64,000 nt of DNA from NCBI GenBank assembly GCA_004020365.1, contig SAQR01000001.1, forward strand, positions 37,939-101,938, in the 5' to 3' direction. Made by a program: the position numbers and the translations under genes. Position 1 is the first letter of the stretch, and every line of letters begins with the position of its first letter. The notes under the pieces were generated by a model that did not search any database, was not told the DNA's origin, and worked only from the letters and a program-made list of their open reading frames with translations. Source of the stretch: Mesorhizobium sp. GTDB lineage: Bacteria > Pseudomonadota > Alphaproteobacteria > Rhizobiales > Rhizobiaceae. Of this stretch, positions 1 through 11,349 are shown piece after piece.

Positions 1-30
1 CCTCGGAGCGAGTGGCTCGGCGCGGGCTGA
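1..30 (+). CDS. possible C-terminal tail of an upstream gene (partial)
   Basis: Frame 1 is open from the window edge and ends in TGA at 28-30, giving nine residues that finish in WLGAG. This could be the end of a gene that begins outside the window. Nothing identifies the product, and a chance open stretch of this length is common in GC-rich DNA. Confidence 0.25.
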   Translation, partial: PRSEWLGAG

Positions 31-130
31 CAACGCCAGCTATTTGAGGCCAAGCATGGCGTTCCGAAAACTGCCTTGGATTTTCGGGACGTTGTGCGTT
101 TGAGTAGTGCGCGGTGAAAGGACCTATTAG

Positions 131-556
131 ATGAAAGCACGGGTCAAATGGGTCGAGGAGCGCACTTTCGTCGGCGAGTCCGGCAGCGGCCACAAGGTGG
201 TGCTGGGGACCGCGTTCGGGCCGGACGGCAAGACGCCGGGGCCGAGCCCGATGGAACTGGTGCTGCTCGGCACTGGCGGCTGCTCGGCCTATGATGTCGT
301 CCACATTCTCGAAAAGGGCCGCGAGGCGGTCGAAGACTGCGTGGTCGAACTCGACGCCGACCGGGCGGAGAAGGAGCCGCGGGTGTTCACCCGCATCCAT
401 ATGCATTTCGTCGTCAAGGGCCGCGCGCTTTCGCGCGACAAGGTCAGGCGGGCAATCGACCTTTCGATCGAAAAATACTGCTCGGCCTCGGCAATGATGG
501 CCAAGACCGCCGAGATCACCCACGACTTCGAAGTCATTGATACGACGGCGAAGTAG
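131..556 (+). CDS. OsmC family protein (organic hydroperoxide/redox type)
   Basis: This 141-residue protein has the OsmC/Ohr fold length. It carries the two conserved cysteines of the family, Cys51 in GTGGCSAYDVV at the start of the central helix and Cys117 in KYCSASAMM. In characterised members these reduce organic hydroperoxides through a thiol cycle in the cytoplasm. The sequence resembles the YhfA-like subgroup more than Ohr, so the substrate is uncertain. AAGGA at 117-121 lies upstream of the ATG and supports this start. The gene stands alone, convergent with the marC gene downstream. The family call is firm; the peroxidase activity is inferred. Confidence 0.9.
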   Translation: MKARVKWVEERTFVGESGSGHKVVLGTAFGPDGKTPGPSPMELVLLGTGGCSAYDVVHILEKGREAVEDCVVELDADRAEKEPRVFTRIHMHFVVKGRALSRDKVRRAIDLSIEKYCSASAMMAKTAEITHDFEVIDTTAK

Positions 557-643
557 GATAGCGCCCGCCAGTGGCGGTTCGTTGCATGAGATGGACGACG
601 ACAATGACGGCCTCGGCAATCAAGCGCGAGGCCGCTTTCACTT

Positions 644-1273
644 TCATGCTGCCATCAACGCCTTGACGCCGTCGGCGACGAACTGCACGGCGAGCGCCGC
701 CAGGATGACGCCGAGCAGCCGTGTCAGGATCGAGCGGCCGGTCTGGCCGAGGACCCGGTCGATGCGCTCGGCCAGCACGAACACCAGGTAGGTGATGACA
801 AGGCAGATCGCGATGATGCCGACAAGGGCTGCCTGCGCGCCCAAACCTGGAAACGAGCCGGACAGCAGGACGGTCGCTGAAATCGCGCCCGGACCGGCGA
901 TCAGCGGAATCGCCAGCGGAAAGGCCGCGATGTTGTGGATCATGTCCTTGGTGATGGCGACGTCGCCGATCTTTTCCTTGCGATCCTGCCGGCGCTCGAA
1001 CACCATTTCGAAGGCGATGAAGAACAGCAGGAACCCGCCGGCGACGCGGAAGGCCGGCAGCGTGATGCCGAACACCGACAGGATCGATGCGCCGGCGATT
1101 GCAAACAGCGCCATCACCAGGAAACCAATGATCGAGGCGCGGACGGAAACCTGGTTACGCTCCTCGCGGTTCATGCCGCGCGTCACGGCGAGGAAGAGCG
1201 GCGCCAGGCCGGGCGGGTCGATGGTCACCAGTATCGTGACGAAGGCGTTGAACAGGCTGTCGAAGCTCGGCAT
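644..1273 (-). CDS. MarC family integral membrane protein
   Basis: This 209-residue, strongly hydrophobic protein has about six predicted membrane segments. It includes the family-typical N-terminal stretch VTIDPPGLAPLFL, an internal AFPLAIPLIAGPGAIS motif and a charged loop near residues 90-105 (FERRQDRKEKIG). Length and motifs match MarC/YhcE-type inner-membrane proteins, whose transport role is unknown; the early link of marC to multiple antibiotic resistance was not upheld. It is transcribed toward osmC, with an 87-base gap. The ATG at 1273 puts the first hydrophobic segment right after the N-terminus, as is usual. Confidence 0.9.
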   Translation of the reverse strand: MPSFDSLFNAFVTILVTIDPPGLAPLFLAVTRGMNREERNQVSVRASIIGFLVMALFAIAGASILSVFGITLPAFRVAGGFLLFFIAFEMVFERRQDRKEKIGDVAITKDMIHNIAAFPLAIPLIAGPGAISATVLLSGSFPGLGAQAALVGIIAICLVITYLVFVLAERIDRVLGQTGRSILTRLLGVILAALAVQFVADGVKALMAA

Positions 1274-1351
1274 CTCTGACCCTCCCCGCCCGGCGGTGCC
1301 CGAGACCCCGGCATTGGTAGAGCAAAGCGGCGTCAGGGGAAACCGTGCAGG

Positions 1352-1897
1352 TCAGGTGCTGGCGACGCGCCGCGCCAAGAACTCGACTTCGAGCCGCCAG
1401 GTCGCGCCGTCCTGCGAGCGTTCGCCCAGCCAGCGGAACGAATCTTCGGTGATCCGGGAAAAACTCCAGCGCACCGCGGCGCCGGTGCCGTCGGCGCCTT
1501 GCTGGACGATGGTGTCGCCTTCGGCGCGGCCGAGCTGGCGGCTGAAATACTGGGTGCGCGGATCGCTCCAGAAGATATGCCAGGCATCGACGCCGGGGTC
1601 ATAGACGCGCAGTGTCGTGCCATAAAAGGTCCAATTGCCGAGCGAGCTCTGTGCGCCAGTGTTCCGCGCGGGCAAGATCCATACGTCCTGGATCGCGCGG
1701 CCCTCGAGCACCCAGCCGAAATGCACCTCGCCGCGCCCGGTCAGCACCTGGCCGTCTTCGAGATGGCGCGTGGCATCGAACGTCCAGGCGCCAACGAAGC
1801 GGCCGTAAAGGTTCAGTTTTTCGGCAAGGTCCGCGGCTGGCCCGTCACTGTGCAGGGCTTCGGCAAAGGAAGATGAATTGAACATGGTTCTGCCCAT
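1352..1897 (-). CDS. hypothetical protein, DUF1579-like lipocalin-type fold possible
   Basis: This 181-residue soluble protein has no signal peptide or membrane segment. It is rich in aromatic beta-strand patterns (VGAWTFDATRHLEDG, GRGEVHFGWVLEGRAIQDVW, WHIFWSDPRTQYFS). Small beta-barrel proteins of the DUF1579/heme-binding-like type look like this, but I do not recognise it firmly. A second start at 1885 (MFNSSSF) is possible. It is divergent from the AraC-type regulator downstream with a very short shared upstream region, so that regulator could control it. No function is assigned. Confidence 0.7.
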   Translation of the reverse strand: MGRTMFNSSSFAEALHSDGPAADLAEKLNLYGRFVGAWTFDATRHLEDGQVLTGRGEVHFGWVLEGRAIQDVWILPARNTGAQSSLGNWTFYGTTLRVYDPGVDAWHIFWSDPRTQYFSRQLGRAEGDTIVQQGADGTGAAVRWSFSRITEDSFRWLGERSQDGATWRLEVEFLARRVAST

Positions 1898-1986
1898 ATT
1901 GTCAGGAGACCCATCTTGTCAGGAGAATGGGAAGAATAAGCCTTGGCAGTCTTCTTGCGCTTGGGAAAAATTGCTATGTTTCGGCC

Positions 1987-2841
1987 ATGACGACGAGCGC
2001 GCATACACTGGCGTCTGGAAAAGGCTGGCGGGTGTTGGACGTGGTCTGCACTGCCGGCGTCGCTGATCGCCCGTTCGAGGAAGAGCATCGCAACTTCTGC
2101 GTCGCATTGGTGACCAACGGCACCTTCCGCTACCGCGCACGCCAGGGCACGGCGATGCTGATGCCGGGCGCAATCCTGCTCGGCAACCCCCGCACTTGTT
2201 ATGAGTGTGGGCACGAGCATGGCGCCGGCGACCGCTGTATCTCCTATCATTTCAGCCCGGCCTATATGGAACAGATCGTCGCCGACACGCCGGGCGCGAA
2301 GAAGCTGGCTTTCGAGGCGCCGCTTCTGCCGCCCTTGCCGGCGCTGGCACCGTTGCTGGCAGAGGCGGAAGCCGCGCGCGAAATGGCCGATATCGAGGCG
2401 TTCGAGGAACTCGGACTGCGGATTGCCGGCGCAGCCGTCGCCTCCGGTATCACGCCCGCTGCCCGGTCACCGAGCCGCCGTGATCAGAAACGCGTTGCGG
2501 AGGCGGTGCGGCGCATCGAAAAGGATGCCGAAAGGCCGGTCTCGCTCGCCGAGCTTGCAAGCGAAACGGCGACCAGTCCCTACCATTTCCTGCGCAGCTT
2601 CCGGCATGTCGCGGGCATGACGCCCTACCAGTTCGTGCTGAAAACCCGGCTGCACAGGGCGGCGGTGCGGCTGCGCATGTCGGACGAGGCGATCTCGACG
2701 ATCGCCTTCGAGGCCGGGTTCAACGATTTGTCGACCTTCAACCGCCGCTTCCGGCGCGTGATGGGGGAGGCGCCCGGCGCCTACCGGCTCCGGCGGCGAG
2801 GCGATAAATTGCCGAATGCATCCGTGGTTCCGGTTGTGTGA
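1987..2841 (+). CDS. AraC family transcriptional regulator
   Basis: This 284-residue regulator has an N-terminal cupin-like sensor region that includes a cysteine-containing NPRTCYECGHEH stretch. Its C-terminal AraC/XylS double helix-turn-helix covers roughly the last 100 residues, with SLAELASETATSPYHF as the first HTH and ISTIAFEAGFNDLSTF as the second. The ATG at 1987 (MTTSAHTL) is preferred over an in-frame ATG at 1927, whose AGGAG is too close, but neither has a good ribosome site. A TATGTT at 1976-1981 would make this message nearly leaderless. It is divergent from the small gene at 1352-1897, a plausible target. The inducer is unknown. Confidence 0.88.
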   Translation: MTTSAHTLASGKGWRVLDVVCTAGVADRPFEEEHRNFCVALVTNGTFRYRARQGTAMLMPGAILLGNPRTCYECGHEHGAGDRCISYHFSPAYMEQIVADTPGAKKLAFEAPLLPPLPALAPLLAEAEAAREMADIEAFEELGLRIAGAAVASGITPAARSPSRRDQKRVAEAVRRIEKDAERPVSLAELASETATSPYHFLRSFRHVAGMTPYQFVLKTRLHRAAVRLRMSDEAISTIAFEAGFNDLSTFNRRFRRVMGEAPGAYRLRRRGDKLPNASVVPVV

Positions 2842-2968
2842 AGTAAAAATTGGCGTGACAATGAGCTTTGCCCCGGCGGCCACGAAAGCGCCTCGGCCAT
2901 ATCGTCGCAATCAGTGATATCCTTTTGAAATCACCACAAAAACCGACACTGGAAATCTGCCGTGGACG

Positions 2969-2996
2969 TTGGAGTTTCGGCCCGGCTTCCTATATA
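2969..2996 (+). promoter_or_regulatory. candidate sigma-70 promoter of gyrA
   Basis: TTGGAG (2969-2974) and TATATA (2991-2996) are separated by 16 bases, about 37 bases before the gyrA start. The -10 element is good and the -35 is moderate. Inferred from pattern only. Confidence 0.45.
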
Positions 2997-3032
2997 AGCA
3001 CCGAGTGATTCCCGATTAGATTGTGACCTGAT

Positions 3033-5843
<2,811 letters not shown>

Positions 5844-5856
5844 GCCTTATTGGGGA

Positions 5857-5880
5857 GTGCCGGCCCGATGGGTCCGGCGC
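5857..5880. terminator. hairpin after gyrA (weak terminator candidate)
   Basis: GCCGG-CCC and GGG-T-CCGGC pair around a GAT loop just after the gyrA stop. There is no T run, so it may be only a transcript-end structure shared with the convergent small gene. Confidence 0.3.
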
Positions 5881-5901
5881 CGTCAACAAATAGCAGCCGG
5901 T

Positions 5902-6054
5902 TCAGAAGTGGCGATAAGGCTTGCGGATACCGAAGCCTTCGAACCGTTTGGTATTGGCCCTGGCGCGGACACGCCCTGCTTCCTGATGCAGCCCGAATAC
6001 GGTGGCTATCAGCATGGCGACGGTCATTGCGGCGGCGAGCATGTAGATCAGCAT
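5902..6054 (-). CDS. small single-pass membrane protein (50 residues)
   Basis: On the minus strand, ATG at 6054 opens a 50-codon frame ending in TGA at 5902. It encodes a hydrophobic N-terminal helix (MLIYMLAAAMTVAMLIATVF) followed by a basic tail with RVRARANTKRFEGFGIRKPY. AGGAG lies seven bases upstream of the ATG, an excellent ribosome site. A positive C-terminal tail after one membrane helix suggests N-out/C-in topology. I do not recognise a named family. Ribosome site, start and a coherent membrane-plus-basic layout make it likely to be real although it is short. It is convergent with gyrA. Confidence 0.65.
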   Translation of the reverse strand: MLIYMLAAAMTVAMLIATVFGLHQEAGRVRARANTKRFEGFGIRKPYRHF

Positions 6055-6369
6055 GTGCGTGTTCTCCTGCACCTAGCAACGATCAAATGGAGTTTTGGTT
6101 TCATTTTCTGAAGCTTCAATCTAATGAACGCTGCGTGAAGCCTTCGTGATCGGCCCATTCATTGGTCGTTCATCCCGGCCAAAAGGTTCACTCAAAGCGC
6201 ATCGCGATTACCGTGGCTCAAGCGATGCGCTTTGGTTCCCGTCTGGGTGCATGTCGTTGTCCCAAAGCCGCTGCGCACCCTCGGGCCAGGGCCCCGGGGC
6301 AGCGACTTGGATTGGCGGCTCGCTGATCGGATTTGCCTTTGCGAGAGAGGCTCGCTAGAAGCACCAGCC
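6055..6369. other. gene-free stretch between the small membrane gene and coaD
   Basis: These 315 bases hold the promoter region of the minus-strand small gene at their left end. A perfect 12-base inverted repeat lies at 6194-6233, followed by a sequence resembling part of the rhizobial palindromic repeat (ATGTCGTTGTCCCAAAG near 6251). No convincing coding frame was seen. Confidence 0.6.
6194..6233. repeat. perfect inverted repeat, rhizobial palindromic element
   Basis: AAAGCGCATCGC (6194-6205) is exactly mirrored by GCGATGCGCTTT (6222-6233) with a 16-base loop. The text resembles the RIME-type intergenic palindromes scattered through rhizobial chromosomes. Confidence 0.7.
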
Positions 6370-6867
6370 ATGACCGAACGCATCGCCCTTTATGCCGGCT
6401 CCTTCGACCCGCCGACCAACGGCCATCTCGACGTGCTGAAGGCGTCGCTGGCCGTGGCCGACACCGTCTATGCGGCGATCGGCATTCATCCCGGCAAGAA
6501 GCCGCTGTTTTCATTCGAGGAGCGGGTCGGCCTCATCGAAGCTGCGACGAAGGAATTCGGCCGCGACGGCGCGCGCATCAAGGTCGTCGCTTTCGACGGG
6601 CTGGTCGTCGACGCTGCCAGGAAGCAGGGCGCCTCGATCATGATCCGTGGCCTGCGCGACGGCACCGATCTCGACTATGAGATGCAGATGGCCGGCATGA
6701 ACGAGACCATGGCGCCTGAACTGCAGACGGTTTTTCTGCCCGCCAGCCCTTCGGTGCGAACCATTACCGCCACACTTGTCCGTCAGATAGCCTCGATGGG
6801 CGGCGACATCCGCCCCTTCGTGCCGGCGGCCGTGGCTGGCGCACTCACCGCCAAATTTGCGAAATAA
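6370..6867 (+). CDS. coaD: phosphopantetheine adenylyltransferase
   Basis: This 165-residue cytosolic enzyme transfers AMP from ATP to 4'-phosphopantetheine, the penultimate step of coenzyme A synthesis. The nucleotidyltransferase T/HxGH signature appears as [14 protein letters not shown] at residues 9-22. The pantetheine and ATP site motifs [21 protein letters not shown] and [11 protein letters not shown] follow in family order. The length is typical. The start at [13 protein letters not shown] is chosen because the first beta strand begins there; an upstream extension would encode repeat DNA. A palindromic element directly follows the stop. Confidence 0.97.
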   Translation: MTERIALYAGSFDPPTNGHLDVLKASLAVADTVYAAIGIHPGKKPLFSFEERVGLIEAATKEFGRDGARIKVVAFDGLVVDAARKQGASIMIRGLRDGTDLDYEMQMAGMNETMAPELQTVFLPASPSVRTITATLVRQIASMGGDIRPFVPAAVAGALTAKFAK

Positions 6868-6868
6868 T

Positions 6869-6912
6869 GCATGTCGTCCAAACGTGGAACCCGGTTTTGG
6901 ACAACGACATGC
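6869..6912. repeat. palindromic element between coaD and the exported cyclophilin
   Basis: GCATGTCGT (6869-6877) is mirrored by ACGACATGC (6904-6912), and inner TCCAAA/TTTGGA arms extend the stem. It belongs to the same kind of rhizobial palindrome as the element near 6250. It could shape the end of the coaD message. Confidence 0.75.
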
Positions 6913-6941
6913 GTGAAACAAAGGTTTTCGGAGAAAGATCC

Positions 6942-7532
6942 ATGCAGCTTAAAGGGCTCGCCACCTGCCTTGTCGTTCTTTTCGGTCTTGTGACCGCCTC
7001 CGTTTCGGCGTACGCCGCCGATCCGGAAAACACCATGATCATCGCGCTGAAGGACGGCGACGTTACCATCGCGCTCAGGCCCGATCTCGCGCCGAAGCAT
7101 GTCGAGCAGATCAAAAAGCTGGTGCGCCAGGGCGCTTATGACAACGTTGCTTTCCACCGAGTCATCGACGGCTTCATGGCGCAGACCGGCGACGTGAAGT
7201 TCGGCAACATGAAGAACGGCTTTAGCGCCGACGCTGTCGGCACCGGCGGTTCCGATCTTCCCGACCTGCCGGCCGAATTCTCTCAGACCGAGCGCTATCA
7301 GCGTGGCGTGGTCGGGATGGCCCGCTCGCAGGACCCGGATTCCGCCAATTCGCAGTTCTTCATCATGTTCGCGCCGGCGCCGCCGCTCGATGGCCAGTAC
7401 ACCATCGTCGGCAATGTCGAGAACGGCATGGAGTTGGTGGACAAGATCAAGAAAGGCGACGCGGCGCAGAACGGGGTCGTCACCGATCCCGATCGCATGA
7501 TCAAGGTGCGCATCGCCGCCGACGGCAAGTAA
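6942..7532 (+). CDS. exported cyclophilin-type peptidyl-prolyl cis-trans isomerase
   Basis: This 196-residue protein begins with a Sec signal peptide (hydrophobic residues 5-22, probable cleavage after SAYAA). A cyclophilin domain follows, with the active-site blocks FHRVIDGFMAQTGD, GMARSQDPDSANSQFFI and YTIVGNVENGMELVDKI. It should catalyse prolyl isomerisation in the periplasm during protein folding. The start at 6942 is preceded by GGAGA and excludes an upstream stretch that encodes the palindromic repeat. It is followed 28 bases later by a cytosolic paralogue, an evident tandem duplication. Confidence 0.94.
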   Translation: MQLKGLATCLVVLFGLVTASVSAYAADPENTMIIALKDGDVTIALRPDLAPKHVEQIKKLVRQGAYDNVAFHRVIDGFMAQTGDVKFGNMKNGFSADAVGTGGSDLPDLPAEFSQTERYQRGVVGMARSQDPDSANSQFFIMFAPAPPLDGQYTIVGNVENGMELVDKIKKGDAAQNGVVTDPDRMIKVRIAADGK

Positions 7533-7560
7533 ACCCATTTATTTCAAAGGATATTCTGAC

Positions 7561-8073
7561 ATGGCCGAGATCAAGGACCGCGAGAACGCACTCATCATGG
7601 AAACGACCAAGGGCAAGGTCGTCATCGAACTGTTTCCCGATCTGGCGCCTGGCCATGTCGGCCGCATCAAGGAACTGGCGCGCGAAGGCGCTTATGACGG
7701 CGTGGTGTTCCACCGCGTCATCGACGGCTTCATGGCGCAAACCGGCGACGTGAAATTCGGCAATTCCAGCAAGCCCTCTTTCGCACCGGCGCGCGCCGGC
7801 ACCGGCGGCTCCGACAAGCCCGACCTGAAAGCGGAGTTCTCCAACGCCAACCATGGCCGGGGCACCTGCTCGATGGCGCGCTCGCAGAACCCGAACTCGG
7901 CCAACTCGCAATTCTTCATCTGCTTCGACGATGCCGCCTTTCTCAACCGTCAATACACGGTCTGGGGCCAGGTCATCGAAGGCATGGACAATGTCGACAA
8001 GATCAAGCGCGGCGAGCCGGTGACGGATCCCGACAAGATCGTGTCGCTGAAGGTCGCGGCCGACGTGAAATGA
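7561..8073 (+). CDS. ppiB: cytosolic cyclophilin-type peptidyl-prolyl cis-trans isomerase
   Basis: This 170-residue cyclophilin lacks a signal peptide and is therefore expected in the cytoplasm. It carries the same catalytic blocks as its neighbour (FHRVIDGFMAQTGD, CSMARSQNPNSANSQFFI, YTVWGQVIEGMDNVDKI). The two proteins are similar over their whole domain. AAAGGATATTCTGAC before the ATG provides a ribosome site. The next gene overlaps its stop (ATGA), so the two are translationally coupled. Confidence 0.95.
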   Translation: MAEIKDRENALIMETTKGKVVIELFPDLAPGHVGRIKELAREGAYDGVVFHRVIDGFMAQTGDVKFGNSSKPSFAPARAGTGGSDKPDLKAEFSNANHGRGTCSMARSQNPNSANSQFFICFDDAAFLNRQYTVWGQVIEGMDNVDKIKRGEPVTDPDKIVSLKVAADVK

Positions 8074-8468
8074 CCTCCTGGGCTGTCGCGGCTATCACTC
8101 TGATGCTTGCCGCGGCGGCCGCTCCGGCGCTGGCGACGGAATCGATCGTTTGCAGCGCTGAAGGCGACGCGGCATCGATCGACGTCCTGATGGGGCACAC
8201 CGCAGTCATCGCGGTTGCGCGTGTATGGCTTGATGCCGGCGGCAGGAACTGGACCACCGACGGTCAGCCGGGTTCGACGAAAGTCATCGTCGGACAGGCA
8301 TTCGAGGACGACCAGCACGTGGCGATCGACCTCACCGACGAGGGCATCAGCTCGATCGTCGCCAAATTGCGACTGGTCAAGGCCAAGGAACAGTCCCATT
8401 CCGCAATGGGCGGCACGCTGAGCATCGCCGGTGTTGGCGCCTGGTCGGTGACCTGCCCGGAACTTTGA
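8070..8468 (+). CDS. small exported protein of unknown function
   Basis: This 132-residue protein has a clear Sec signal peptide (hydrophobic run VAAITLMLAAAAAPALA, probable cleavage after ALA). The mature part of about 110 residues has two cysteines (CSAEG near the new N-terminus and TCPEL at the very end), which could form a disulphide. I do not recognise a family. Its ATG overlaps the TGA of the cytosolic cyclophilin, so it belongs to that operon and may be a periplasmic companion. It lies 12 bases before queA. Confidence 0.8.
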   Translation: MTSWAVAAITLMLAAAAAPALATESIVCSAEGDAASIDVLMGHTAVIAVARVWLDAGGRNWTTDGQPGSTKVIVGQAFEDDQHVAIDLTDEGISSIVAKLRLVKAKEQSHSAMGGTLSIAGVGAWSVTCPEL

Positions 8469-8480
8469 GGCGGGATTTTC

Positions 8481-9593
8481 TTGCGCGTCGATCTTTTCGA
8501 CTTTGATCTGCCGGAGGAGCGCATCGCGCTTCGACCGGCAGAACCGCGCGACAGTGCCAAAATGCTGGTTGTCAGGCCGGGTGAGGGCCTCGAAGACCGG
8601 ACGGTGCGCGAGCTGCCGTCGCTGCTCGAGACCGGTGACCTGCTGGTCTTCAACGACACCAAGGTCATTCCGGCACAGTTGAAGGGCATCAGGCGGCGCG
8701 GCGAAGCGGCGGCGCAAATCGAAGCCACGCTGCACATGCGGGTGGCGCCGGACCGCTGGCTGGCTTTCATGCGACCGGGCAAGCGCATTGCCGCCGGTGA
8801 CCGCATCCATTTCGGCCATGACGCCAATTCCTGCTTTCTCGGCCAGCTCGATGCCACGGTGATCGAGAAGGGCGAGGCCGGCGAGGCTTTGCTTGGTTTT
8901 GACCTCTCAGGTCCGTTTCTCGACGAGGCGCTGCACGCCGTCGGCCACATTCCGCTGCCGCCTTATATCGCTTCGAAGCGCGACGACGACGAACGCGACC
9001 GCAGCGACTACCAGACCATCTATGCCAGGGAGGAGGGGGCTGTGGCAGCCCCCACTGCCGGCCTGCATTTCACGCCCGAGCTTTTCGCCGCGCTCGATGC
9101 CAAGGGCGTCGAACGGCGCTTCGTCACCTTGCACGTCGGCGCCGGCACGTTTCTGCCAGTGAAAGTCGACGACACTGCCGATCACAAGATGCATGCCGAG
9201 TTCGGTTCGGTCAGCCCGGAAACCGCCAAGGCGCTGAACGCGGCAAAGGCGCGTGGCGGGCGCATCATCGCCGTCGGCACGACATCGCTGCGCCTGCTGG
9301 AGAGCGCCGCGCGGGAGGACGGCACGGTGGCCGGATGGTCGGGTCCGACCGATATCTTCATCACGCCCGGCTATCGGTTCAAGGCCGTCGACATGCTGAT
9401 GACCAATTTCCATCTGCCGCGCTCGACGCTGTTCATGCTGGTTTCGGCGTTTTGCGGTCTGGAAACGATGCGTGCGGCCTATGCGCATGCCATCGAGAAT
9501 CGCTACAGGTTCTACTCCTACGGAGATGCAAGTCTGCTATTCAGGGAGGAGAACGATGGACGCGCGCCCGGTATACAACAAGGAATTCAATGA
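8481..9593 (+). CDS. queA: S-adenosylmethionine:tRNA ribosyltransferase-isomerase
   Basis: This 370-residue enzyme moves the ribosyl part of SAM onto preQ1 in tRNA, forming epoxyqueuosine. Family blocks seen include [24 protein letters not shown] at the N-terminus, [37 protein letters not shown] and the C-terminal [19 protein letters not shown]. The start is TTG at 8481, which fits the universal N-terminus. The stop overlaps the tgt start (ATGA), as expected for two consecutive enzymes of queuosine synthesis. The C-terminal dozen residues ([12 protein letters not shown]) run past the usual family end. Confidence 0.97.
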   Translation: MRVDLFDFDLPEERIALRPAEPRDSAKMLVVRPGEGLEDRTVRELPSLLETGDLLVFNDTKVIPAQLKGIRRRGEAAAQIEATLHMRVAPDRWLAFMRPGKRIAAGDRIHFGHDANSCFLGQLDATVIEKGEAGEALLGFDLSGPFLDEALHAVGHIPLPPYIASKRDDDERDRSDYQTIYAREEGAVAAPTAGLHFTPELFAALDAKGVERRFVTLHVGAGTFLPVKVDDTADHKMHAEFGSVSPETAKALNAAKARGGRIIAVGTTSLRLLESAAREDGTVAGWSGPTDIFITPGYRFKAVDMLMTNFHLPRSTLFMLVSAFCGLETMRAAYAHAIENRYRFYSYGDASLLFREENDGRAPGIQQGIQ

Positions 9594-10720
9594 CTAAAGC
9601 GTTCACCTTCAAGGTGCTGGCGACCGACGGCAAAGCGCGGCGCGGCTCCATCACCATGCCGCGCGGAGAAATCCGCACGCCGGCCTTCATGCCGGTCGGC
9701 ACCGGCGGCACGGTCAAGACCATGTATATGGATCAGGTGCGCGGCGTCGGCTCGGACATCATCCTTGGCAACACCTATCATCTGATGCTGCGGCCGGGCG
9801 CCGAGCGTGTGGCGCGGCTTGGCGGTCTGCATGAATTCGCCCGCTGGCCGCATCCGATCCTGACCGACAGCGGCGGCTTCCAGGTGATGTCGCTGTCGAA
9901 GCTGAGGAAACTGACCGAAAAGGGCGTCACCTTCCGCTCACATATCGACGGCGCTGCCTATGAGATGTCGCCCGAGCGCTCGATCGAAATCCAGGGACTG
10001 CTCGGCGCCGATATCCAGATGCAGCTCGACGAATGCACCGCGCTGCCGGCCATGGAGAAGGAGATCGAGCGGGCGATGGAGCTGTCGCTGCGCTGGGCCG
10101 AGCGTTGCAGGACGGCGTTCGGCGACCAGCAGGGCAAGGCAATGTTCGGCATCGTCCAGGGCGGCGACATACCGGGCCTGCGGTTGCGCTCGGCGCAGGC
10201 GCTGAAAGCGATGGACCTCAAGGGCTATGCGATCGGCGGGCTGGCGGTCGGCGAGCCGCAAGCGGTGATGCTCGAAATGCTCGATATCACCTGCCCGGAG
10301 CTGCCGGCGGACAGGCCGCGCTATCTGATGGGTGTCGGCACGCCCGACGACATATTGAAATCGGTGGCGCGTGGCATCGACATGTTCGATTGCGTGATGC
10401 CGACACGCGCCGGCCGTCATGGCCTCGCCTATACAAGGCGCGGCAAGGTCAATCTGCGCAATGCCCGCCATGCCGACGATCCGCGCCCGCTGGACGAGGA
10501 GAGCGACTGCCCGGCCGGCAGAGATTATTCACGCGCCTATCTGCACCATCTGGTCCGCTCGCAAGAGGCGCTGGGAGCGATGCTTCTGACCTGGAACAAT
10601 CTTTCCTACTATCAGAAGCTGATGCAGGACATTCGTGCCGCCATCGAAGCCGGCGCGTTCGAGGCGCGGGCGGCAGAGATCTCCGAGGGCTGGGCGAGGG
10701 GCGATATCCCGGCGATGTGA
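9590..10720 (+). CDS. tgt: tRNA-guanine transglycosylase (zinc site largely lost)
   Basis: This 376-residue enzyme exchanges guanine 34 of certain tRNAs for preQ1. The substrate-binding [13 protein letters not shown] and nucleophile region [13 protein letters not shown] are intact, as are [11 protein letters not shown] and MGVGTPDD. The structural zinc motif CxCxxC-x25-H is not: by alignment to E. coli Tgt the ligand positions read Ser305, Cys307, Gly310 and Asn336. The adjacent [11 protein letters not shown] block is conserved, so the register is certain. AAGGA six bases before the ATG supports the start, which overlaps the queA stop. The enzyme is probably active, but its C-terminal domain must be stabilised without zinc. 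Confidence 0.96.
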   Translation: MTKAFTFKVLATDGKARRGSITMPRGEIRTPAFMPVGTGGTVKTMYMDQVRGVGSDIILGNTYHLMLRPGAERVARLGGLHEFARWPHPILTDSGGFQVMSLSKLRKLTEKGVTFRSHIDGAAYEMSPERSIEIQGLLGADIQMQLDECTALPAMEKEIERAMELSLRWAERCRTAFGDQQGKAMFGIVQGGDIPGLRLRSAQALKAMDLKGYAIGGLAVGEPQAVMLEMLDITCPELPADRPRYLMGVGTPDDILKSVARGIDMFDCVMPTRAGRHGLAYTRRGKVNLRNARHADDPRPLDEESDCPAGRDYSRAYLHHLVRSQEALGAMLLTWNNLSYYQKLMQDIRAAIEAGAFEARAAEISEGWARGDIPAM

Positions 10721-10941
10721 GCGAGCGCTCCGGTGCTCAGCGAAGTACCGCGCGCAGGTTGCTGCCAGAGATGCGGAAACTGCCGTTGAGCAATCCTTGC
10801 CGTCCGGCTCGACGATCGGCACATTTCGGCGATTGGCTCACTTAAATCGCGTTCTGCTGGAGCGCTGTCCTGAAGCTTGAAAGCCGGGCGGCACTCTGCC
10901 ACAAGGGCCGCTTATGCGTGCGAGCTGAGCAGGACCGGGCA

Positions 10942-11178
10942 ATGAAGGCATTTTTCGTGCAGATAAAGTGCGATCTGGGCAGAGCCTATGACGTTGCCAG
11001 CGCATTGGCCGATGCCGAAATCGCTTCGGAAATCTACTCGACAGCCGGCAATTACGATCTGCTCGCCAAATTCTACGTCGACGACGAGGAAGACATCGGC
11101 CATTTCGTCAACGAGAAGGTGCAGATTCTTCCCGGCATCAAGGACACGTTCACGGTCGTCACCTTCCGCGCATTCTGA
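10942..11178 (+). CDS. stand-alone Lrp/AsnC ligand-binding (RAM) domain protein
   Basis: This 78-residue protein corresponds to the C-terminal RAM domain of Lrp/AsnC regulators, without any DNA-binding helix-turn-helix. Visible elements are FVQIKCDLGRAYDVASALAD, the STAGNYDLLAKFYVDD ligand-pocket strand and the terminal GIKDTFTVVTFRAF. Such stand-alone RAM proteins form decamers that may bind amino acids, or may co-assemble with full-length Lrp proteins. The ATG at 10942 is chosen because the first beta strand starts there. The gene appears to stand alone. The ligand is unknown. Confidence 0.9.
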   Translation: MKAFFVQIKCDLGRAYDVASALADAEIASEIYSTAGNYDLLAKFYVDDEEDIGHFVNEKVQILPGIKDTFTVVTFRAF

Positions 11179-11349
11179 GCGGTGCCTGCCGCCTGCCCGG
11201 GCACAAGGCAAAGCCTGACCCAAGCCTATCGGCGCTGCCCTTATTTTAGGCAGGCCGTGACATACTGGTCGCCAACATCCTCCAAATCACCGATTGCGCT
11301 TGATTTTCTCCGGTGACGCCAGTGAAATGGCCTCACAGGGAGTAAGCGA

